Below are positions 56,756-64,000 of a DNA stretch of 64,000 nt, piece by piece (the first letter of the stretch is position 1; the number at the start of each line of letters is the position of its first letter). The notes under the pieces were generated by a model. It was given only the letters and a program-made list of their open reading frames with translations, was not told the DNA's origin and ran no database searches. The translations under genes and the position numbers were made by a program. The stretch covers positions 6,250,543 through 6,314,542 of the forward strand of contig OX442430.1 in the NCBI GenBank assembly GCA_949361645.1, written 5' to 3'. The DNA is from Spongilla lacustris (Eukaryota > Porifera > Demospongiae > Spongillida > Spongillidae).

Positions 56756-59143
56756 ATTACGTCCGAGTACCAAACACAAGCGTTCCCATGACAATACCAA
56801 TAGTATAATTAGACATTTATGGTACCATTAACCTTTAAACCTGACGTTGTCAAAATGATTTCACGAGGAGAAAAAAGCGACAAGCAGAATACCTCCTAAA
56901 TCGAGACTACGAGTTAGAGTCCTCCCGAGTACGATACAATGCTGGTGCTGAACAAAGGCGGGCGCTTCTAAGACAGCGGCGACGGAAGGAATAAAAGAAG
57001 TAAAGCCGCCATTATGAATAATAATAAGCGGTATGGCACAATCATCGCCATAAATTTCATGAATATTACGCTTTGAATCATGATGTATACTTATAATTAT
57101 CTGCATGCAGCTTTCTACTTTTATCCATGACTCAGTCAATTCTCGAAACTTCTTTATGCACCTCGAAGTTTTAGCAACTGAAAAAGTTTGATTTTATTTT
57201 GTCATCATGCCATCTTAGGGGCAACCCTTAATTGTCTTGCTAAAAATATTGTATTCGAAAGAACACTGCTACCTTTCTTCAGACTGCCTCTCTTATGCAT
57301 GTTTTGAAAGGAGAGGCTGGAAGCAACTGATGTATAGTTGATGGCAAAATGACTGGTAACCTTTAGAGAGGCTTCTTTATGACATATCGTATCCTCGTAT
57401 ATCGAACATATTGATATGAACGCTGTATCAGCATTATAGTATACCATAAAAGCTTCTTTTCGATTTGGCTATATAAGAGGCAACTGAGTATGTCATTTTC
57501 TCCACAACAGTGTCAAAGAGAGCTGCATGAAAGCTTCGTTCTTTTGGCTACATTGGTCAAACCCTATAGGTTGATGTGGTTTCTCAGGAATACAACTTCC
57601 AATCGCTGTATACTTGAAGCCATTTTCTTATGAAACAGAACAGCACGCTACAATGGGATTACCGCCCAAAGGTGAGTTGTGCATAGAATATTATGTATTA
57701 TTGACATGTAATGCCATATATACTCATTTGATCCTGTGTCTAAAAGTTGGTCTTACATGGCTAACCCTGGCCAGCATTCCTTGTATCATTGAAAGACAAT
57801 CAATGTATATTTACTGAAAAAACGGGAATCATTTTGATGTTGTAACCTCTCAGCTGCATGTAAGGGTAATAGTAATGAAACCACATGCATGGTGCATGTG
57901 CATGGGAAGTGCATTCTGTACAGCTGTGCCATTGTGTCCTACATGACCAATCTATGTGTGCAGTCAGTGTCTGCACATTGAGCTGTTGGTACACTTCAGT
58001 GTGATTTGCTTGGCATGCAAGATCTGATGCACACATTGACTCCGGCAGAGTGAGGTTGGTGCCTTTCGTATCAAAGATTGTGGGTAACCTATGAATCATG
58101 AACTCGAATGTATATAACTTGAGCGATGTTTTGTGTTTACATGTAACGTTTTAAAAATGTCTATGATAACGAGAAATGTTCAAAACGTGTTTTGTGTTGC
58201 AACACAAACCGCCATTTTTAAACCTCGAAACCATGTTAGTGCATGTTTTCTATTATAACCTCCTACGTGCATGTATGTGAAAGCAAAACCCACAAGTGTA
58301 CAGTGTTCGCTCGCGACCACCGGCTGATACGCATCACAAGACTCACAAGCATGCATGCTTTTTTTTTTTTTTTTTACTTATGCACGTTAAGTTGAAAGGA
58401 GTATCTATAGAAATCTGTGGTTACATACAGCACGTCAGCAGACGAGCCTAATTTTTTTTGTTTCTCGAACTTGCATAGCGTTTAGCGTTCGGAAGATATA
58501 GCGATTCAAACAAGAAGCATTTTTATAACATTATAGGTTATAAAACATCGGACATTTTCACGGAAACTGTCCCATATTATCATACTCAGGAGTCAGTATA
58601 TACTGTACGGCCATTCTTACGGACCCGCTTCGCCACCTATACCAAAGAGACGATTCAGACATTTATATTTTATCTTGATTTTTTTTTAAAGCAATAAACA
58701 TACACTGATACACGCACACTGCAACACTCACACACTGCAACTCTTTTCCCTACTCTGCGTGTTTTGCATCATTTCCAAGAGATTAGGATCCGGCATGCGC
58801 ACCCTTTCATACACCCGCCTTCCCGAACTCCTCAATTCTCCGGGTCAACTTCGCTCGCTGACACCACAGATTCGATTTTAAAAAACGAATGGAGAAACTG
58901 AGTAAACCTATATCCCTGCTGTCCACCGGCTAAACAGTTTTTCGCAAGGGATCGAACGTGAGCTGAGTTTAGACCGTCGTGAGACAGGTTAGTGTTACCT
59001 GGGCTTAGATTTTTCTTAATAAGGTTTCATGCTATTGCCTTCGTTGGTTCCGCTTCCTGTGTTAGCTATAGTCCGCATGCATGTACAAATTCATTGCGGA
59101 GTGGCCATATCATATGTACATCTGTCTGTCCCTTTGATCGAGA
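56756..59143. other. Intergenic with few signals
   Basis: A direct repeat of ~70 bp (AGAAATCTGTGGTTACATAC...) occurs at ~56289 and ~58410. At 57653 an ATG opens a seven-codon segment (MGLPPKG) ending at an AAAG|GTGAGT donor, which could be a first coding exon, but no continuation was found. A T run lies at 58360-58375. Confidence 0.35.
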
Positions 59144-61715
59144 ATGCTGAAGGAGCTGGGTATTCTAGTGACCGTGCTGGTCTTGTTCGCGGAGACCCGT
59201 CCTGGCTACACGGTTTGCAACCACCAATGTGATTATGAAGATGTTGGTAGAGGTTTAAAAAGCTTGTCTCCGACCCGTAGCAGCTGAAGGATACCGCGAA
59301 AGTGAGCGATGAGGTCGTTATAGGAGGTGTGGAGAACGAGGCGGAGGGCAGCGATGACATCATTGATGGTAAGAGCTGCATTTGTTCAGAAGTAAGCTAG
59401 GCACACGCGCATTTTGTTAAATCAGAAATGATGATCAGTTATATGAAGGCGAGGAATAATAAAGGCATCAAATCGCAGGTCAGTTAGTTAGCCCGATTAT
59501 AGCTGCTACACGGACAGCATCTGATTCAAATTTTTGTCTTAATAAACAAAACTGATACGAACGATTAGCTGCGTTGTGTAAGTTTTGCATCTGATCGTTT
59601 CCCACTTCAGCTTAACAATATAACTTGTTCCTTGTCACCATTGATATTTTTTATGAACACTGCAGGCTGTAAGAATCAATGATGCTATATTTCTGTTGCA
59701 TCTTAATCCCTGGATACTATTATGAACAATGCAGCCTATAGTAAGTATCAATGGTGCTACATTTCCCATAGCACTTTTTTACAGTCCTTGTCACCACGGA
59801 TTTTATTTCTAACTAAATGAAGAAGGTAAGGATCAATAATGTACATTTTCCACTTATTCCTTCTTACAATGAATACTGTTATGACCAATTTGCAGTGTGT
59901 AAGTATCAAATATGTCCAGCTGCATTTTCTATTACAACTGAACATGTTGATACACATTCCTTGCTACCATGGATAATGCAGATTGTAAGGATCAATGATG
60001 TTGCATTTTTTATAGCATTTTAACATGCCTTCTTATTTCTTGTTACCATGGAACAATGCATGCAGGTTGTAAGCATCAATTGCGTTGCATTTCTAGTTGC
60101 ACTTTAACATGTATACTTATCTCTTGTCACCATCATGCACAACACAGTGTGTAAGTGTCAATAGTTAGTGTTAGGTTTACAATTGCACCTTAATTTTGAC
60201 ATGTTTATTTCTTGTTAATGTAGGTTGTAAGTGTCAGTGGTGTTACATTTCATATTGTAGCTTGACATGCCTACATCACGTGTCACCATGCATGAATACT
60301 ACTATTATGAAAAATGCAGCCTGTAAGTATCAATGCTACATTTCCCGGCATGCCGCACTTTAACATATCTTGTCACCATGGATGCGATTAACATGTTATA
60401 TACAGGAAGTAAGTATCAGTGATGTTACCACATTTCCCATTGCACCTTAACATGTCTACTTATTCCTTGTCACTATGGATACTATTATGAAACAACGCAG
60501 TGGGTAAGTATCAATGATATATTACATTTACCTTGCATTGCACTTTAACATATGTATACATATCACTTCCCACCATGTGAACAATAAAGCCTGTAAGTAT
60601 CAATGATGCTACAGTGTAGTGCCTTTGAACATTCCTTGTCACCATGGATACTATTTCTAACATTGCAGGAGGTAAGGATAACTATGATATGTTTCACATA
60701 GTGCTCAATTTTTTTATTTATTTTTTCCTCCCCGTATGGGCAAATAATGCAGTTCGTAAGTACATTAATCTGCTACTTATTTATATTATATTGCATTGTA
60801 TATCTTACACCATGGATATTTAATGAGCAGACCGTAAGTACAAGTATCAATCGTTTTACTTGATTGTGCAACTTTACACTGATATGCGCCTACCTATCAA
60901 CACGGTGAACATTTCAGCCTGTAAGTGATGTTGCATTTCTCTTACCACCATTTAAAAATGCCTCCTTATGCCTTGTCACCATGGATACAACCCACACTTC
61001 ACAGTGCGTAAGTATTAAAAATGATGCGTCGTCTTTCATTGCACTTTGTATTCCATGTCACCATGGATGCTATATTAATTATGATCACTGCAGTGTGTAA
61101 GTATCAATGATGCTGCATTTCCCTTTGCACCTTAACATGCCTACTTGTTCCCTTTCACGCGGCCGTAATATGGATACTGTTATACTATATAATTAAATAA
61201 TGAAGTGCGTAAGTTATGTCAATGATTATATCACGTTTCAAAAGCCTCAATTACCGGCAAATGCATATCATGCACCATGGATACTATATATATAATGAAC
61301 AATGCAGGGTGAATTCGTAAGTATCAAGATCACCTATTACATTTGTTTTACGGCTTTTGCACCTTTGCAAACAATGTATACATCAGCACGGAAAGGTATA
61401 GGTTTTGTATATGTTCATTCGCATATTTAGATTGACTGCTTAATTGCATCACTACGACTACCGAAGTGATTTTAGGTTAGTGCATGAGAATCATATGTGC
61501 ATGAGCTATATATCTTCACCTCATTGACTATACCCATGCAGCTATACTTGGGTGAAATTTACTTCAATCAGGCAGCGATACCTGCAGCTACTTCTAGATG
61601 CGTAGTATCTGTAATTCCAGTGCAGGACGTATATATAATCCGTTTGAATATGTATATGCGTATGGAGTTAATAAGGGTGCGTGCATCGATATTGGTGTAC
61701 ATGTATAGGCATTGA
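59144..61715 (+). CDS. Candidate secreted micro-exon gene
   Basis: Gene model from sequence only. Exon 1 (59144-59242) begins MLKELGILVTVLVLFAETRP, a good signal peptide, and continues with CNHQC. A 38-nt GT...TAG intron would be phase 0. Exon 2 (59281-59391, 37 codons, acidic, ending GKSCICSE) stops at a GAA|GTAAGC donor. Next come 22 tandem units, each with AG|3n nt|GT (18 of 3 nt, one of 6, three of 9), 69-112 bp apart. The terminal exon (61542-61715) opens after CCCATGCAG in the same phase and has 57 codons before TGA. Full inclusion would give ~156 aa. The layout parallels schistosome micro-exon genes (signal-peptide exon, symmetric micro-exons, secreted variable product), but these exons are smaller. 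Exon 1's donor (GTTGGT) is weak and the terminal exon has no homology support. No transcript evidence. Confidence 0.45.
59569..61395 (+). repeat. Array of 22 micro-exon units
   Basis: Candidate micro-exon starts (sequence): 59569 CTGCGTTGT, 59666 GCT, 59735 CCTATA, 59823 AAG, 59896 TGT, 59982 ATT, 60066 GTT, 60148 TGT, 60224 GTT, 60320 CCT, 60406 GAA, 60501 TGG, 60590 CCT, 60669 GAG, 60753 TTC, 60831 ACC, 60918 CCT, 61005 TGC, 61094 TGT, 61206 TGC, 61308 GGTGAATTC, 61387 CACGGAAAG. All follow AG; 21 precede GTAAG and the last precedes GTATAG. No triplet is a stop. The intervening sequence is recognisably repeated (TCAATGATG, CATTGCACCTTAACATG, CTTGTCACCATGGATAC) but much more diverged than the AG and GTAAG words. 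Confidence 0.7.
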
Positions 61716-61851
61716 CACGGACGCTCCGTCACATTAACATTTGCCATTGAGCACCTTAAGCTGTCTATAGGATTCTTGAACACATGCAACTGAGAAAAAA
61801 AAAAAGGTTACTGAAAGATGTGAAGCCAGCGCGGACTTCTCTGCTCTTAAG

Positions 61852-61952
61852 TGTTACAGGCATGTGGGTCCCCTCCTATTTTGGGTCCGAGGGGACCCAT
61901 ATGCCTAAGCAACTGGCACCCCCCCCTCCCCCCCGGACCCAAACGCCTATAT
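61852..61952. mobile_element. TGTNR-type foldback fragment
   Basis: TGTTACAGGCATGTGGGTCC is followed by GGGACCCATATGCCTAAG and a C tract. Same architecture as E1-E3 with different module words (GGGTCC). Right end unclear. Confidence 0.45.
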
Positions 61953-62114
61953 ATATATATATATATTAATCTTCCACTCTGATACTGTAATATTTGCTCA
62001 AACTGCTCAATCATTCCGTAGTAGTCTAGAAGCATGCATTTAAATATTCCTAGTAAGGCTGCTAGTAACTCGTGCTAACACGTAAGCGAAGTACATCAGT
62101 GTATTTATCTATAC

Positions 62115-62221
62115 CTGTTTGCTTTTCTTTGCGGGAAGGATTCTCTTTTCATTAGCGGTGCAGGGTATCTGTAGACATCAGCAAACTCTCGTTCCTTGTC
62201 ATCTGTCCTCTTCTCATCCAT
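62115..62221 (-). CDS. Candidate first exon of an unidentified gene
   Basis: From the ATG at 62221 (minus strand): MDEKRTDDKEREFADVYRYP, then APLMKRESFPQRKAN, ending at AACAG|GTATAG. The charged composition, clean start and consensus-like donor make it look like a real coding exon. The gene would continue leftwards, opposite to the micro-exon gene; no second exon was identified. Not recognised as a family. Confidence 0.35.
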
Positions 62222-62388
62222 TTAAAGCAGCTATAAATGTAGTACACTGATGTCACATGCAATAACTGATCCATGAAAAGCCAGCTACGCTCCTTAAAAT
62301 CCTTATCGCCTTTATCGGCGCAGTGTAGTGATTCAAAACTTATACCACCTGGCTGCGGATTACAGTTTGAAATCGAAATTTACACAAT

Positions 62389-62480
62389 ACCGGACCACTT
62401 ACTCCGTTGGGGGACAATTTACTCCGGAATAAAATGTCCAGTAGGACAGTTTACTCCGACGGACACTTTCCTCCGTGACA
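62389..62480. mobile_element. TGTNR-type fragment with TTTACTCCG modules
   Basis: Repeated GGACAATTTACTCCGG and GGACAGTTTACTCCGA words end in GGACACTTTCCTCCGTGACA, the complement of a TGTCACGGAG end. No left end visible. A further word-variant of the E1-E3 design. Confidence 0.4.
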
Positions 62481-63005
62481 ATATACATGTACATGTATCC
62501 CACTCAACAATCCACTAGGGTTGTGCCGTTCATATAACTCATGCACGCAATGCAATCGATTGTTAGCCAGTATAATGTTACGAAATTAACCCTCCTGCTG
62601 CTGCTCATTAATTATTCATAACATGACGTATTGCGAAAGGAATTTTAGCATAGTAATTGATTTTATTTGCTACTCGCGTTTGGAACGTTTTCGTTAGAAC
62701 TCTGTGCTCTGTATTGCCTATTTCGTCAACACACGTTGGTAAGTGCCCCAGCTTCACTCGCTATGCCTTTTTAACGCTACCCGTGTGTTCCATACACGGT
62801 GCGAACGTTGTTTCCGTGCCGTATTGTACGTTATCGTACGCTTACATGGGAGAAGTCTTTGTTACTCTGAGAATTAGCTTTCTAAGAACCTACATGTTCA
62901 TTTATGGGTTGTTATACCAGTTTCAACGTATCTCACCACTTTTTGTTGCTTTTAAGACACTTAGACGCGAGCACCTGTTGGGCTATTCCAGTTAATAAGT
63001 ATACA
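62481..63005. other. Intergenic, nothing recognised
   Basis: A 112-codon plus-strand frame (62657-62995) is Cys/Phe-rich with no recognisable motif or splice support; left uncalled. Confidence 0.35.
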
Positions 63006-63029
63006 CCCCTACTGATGACATAAAATTTG

Positions 63030-64000
63030 TGTCCTGGGGGGGATTTTTGAAAATTGTCCTGGGGGGGGGGGCATCATAGCAAAAAACCTCATGTCTTGGG
63101 GGGGGGGGGGGGGGGGGGGGGCGGGGCGTAGTGTGGCTACATCCTACATCACTGTCCTAGGGGTTGTGTACATATCATGTTGGATAATTATTGTTCTTGG
63201 GGGGGTAGTGTGGCAACATCACTTTATTATGGTGTTTCATGTATGTATAAATAATAATGTCTTGGGAGGGGGGTAGAGTGGCTATGTCACTGTCCTAGGG
63301 GGTGTCTATAAAAATGTCTTGGGGGGGGGGGGGGGTAGAGTGGCTATGTGACTGTCCTAGGGGGTGTCTAAAAAAAGTGTCTTGGGGGGGGGGGTTGAGT
63401 GGCTATGTCACTGTCCTAGGGGGTGTGTATAAAAAATGTCTTGGGGGGGGGGGGGGGGGGGGTAGAGTGGCTATATGACACTGTCCTAGGGGGTATCTAA
63501 AAAAAAGTGTCTTGGGGGGTAAGGTGGCTATGTCACTGTCCTAGGGGGTGTCTACAAAAAATGTCTTGGGGGGGGGGGGGGGGGGGTTGAGTGGCTATGT
63601 CACTGTCCTAGGGGGTGTCTAAAATAGTGTCTTGGGGGGTAGGGTGGCTATGTCACTGTCCTAGGGGGTGTCTACAAAAAGTGTCTTGGGTGGCTATGTC
63701 TCTGTCCTAGGGGGTGTCTACAAAAAGTGTCTTGGGGGGGTTGAGTGGCTATGTCTCTGTACTAGGGGGTGTCTACAAAAAGTGTCTTGGGGGGGTTGAG
63801 TGGCTATGTCACTGTCCTAGGGGGTATCTATAAAAAATGTCTTGGGGGGGTAGGGTGGCTATGTAACTGTCCTAGGGGGTGTCTACAAAAAGTGTCTTGG
63901 GGGGTTTGAGTGGCTATGTCTCTGTTCTAGGGGGTGTCTACAAATAGTGTCTTAGGGGGGGGGGGGGGTTGAGTGGCTATGTCACTGTCCTAGGGGGTGT
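63030..64000 (+). repeat. G-rich ~60-bp minisatellite, runs off the window
   Basis: About 14 units of the form GGCTATGTCACTGTCCTAGG, GGGTGTCTACAAAAAGTGTC, TTGGGGGGG. The G tract in each unit varies from ~5 to ~20. Units contain TCCTAGG, like the mobile-element modules. G-quadruplex potential is high on the plus strand. Confidence 0.93.

Noticed and set aside
59144..59391. Exon 2 ending earlier at GATG|GTAAGA (59368)
   Set aside because: That donor leaves phase 1, in which joined micro-exons soon meet a stop; reading on to GAA|GTAAGC gives phase 0 and fits all later units. Still an alternative.
59640..61330. Interpretation as an ordinary neutral minisatellite
   Set aside because: Not excluded, but the retention of AG and GTAAG in units otherwise diverged in length and sequence, plus matching phase upstream and downstream, argues for selection on splice signals.
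63091..63276. Glycine-rich frame
   Set aside because: Translation of the G-rich minisatellite.

Overview
This is a eukaryotic, almost certainly invertebrate animal, genomic window. It is AT-rich, full of transposable elements and tandem repeats, and has very short introns (gene models here need introns of 38-61 nt). Host-type signals include a bubblegum-type acyl-CoA synthetase relic, a selenoprotein W-like (Rdx) fragment, a U2 snRNA gene and Hsp70-lid-like microproteins. Small introns, scattered C-terminal reverse-transcriptase pieces and dense MITEs would fit a sponge or another early-branching invertebrate, but that is inference. A 200-N gap at 37512-37711 shows that this is a scaffold.

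Layout. 1-4.5 kb: tail of a repeated gene unit, hAT-like ends, a U2-derived fragment and an acyl-CoA synthetase pseudogene. 4.55-9.87 kb: a 5.3-kb inverted-repeat element (family TGTNR/CCTAGG) carrying a ~153-bp satellite in both orientations and a perfect hairpin. 9.9-12.3 kb: a head-to-head pair of genes for ~80-aa proteins that match the C-terminal helical lid of Hsp70. 13.46-17.88 kb: a second TGTNR/CCTAGG element. 18.24-23.44 kb: a MITE that received an intact Ty3/gypsy retrotransposon (18777-23351, identical LTRs, 5-bp target duplication). 23.4-31.4 kb and 36-53.2 kb: more lid genes in a large duplicated structure. The block 11.2-26.8 kb recurs inverted at 37.8-43.8 kb, and 27.9-31.4 kb recurs directly at 44.1-53.2 kb, with element insertions distinguishing the copies. 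31.5-35.8 kb: Rdx relic, minisatellite, U2 snRNA, retroelement relic, hairpin and a small unknown coding region. 46.7-48.8 kb: a giant (CATA)n palindrome. 50.9-52.2 kb: a non-autonomous hAT element. 53.39-55.82 kb: a third TGTNR/CCTAGG element. 59.1-61.7 kb: a candidate micro-exon gene. 63-64 kb: a G-rich minisatellite running off the end.

Two systems deserve most attention. (1) At 59144-61715, a putative signal-peptide exon and a second exon in phase 0 are followed by 22 tandem units of AG|3, 6 or 9 nt|GT. Twenty-one have the donor GTAAG, every inserted triplet is a sense codon, and a phase-0 terminal exon with a stop follows. This looks like a gene built from single-codon micro-exons. (2) About fifteen complete or decayed copies of free-standing Hsp70 lid genes occur; most intact ones share a conserved upstream element. 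In addition, three families of inverted-repeat elements share the architecture TGTNR end, 4-bp target duplication and subterminal CCTAGG-centred palindromes.
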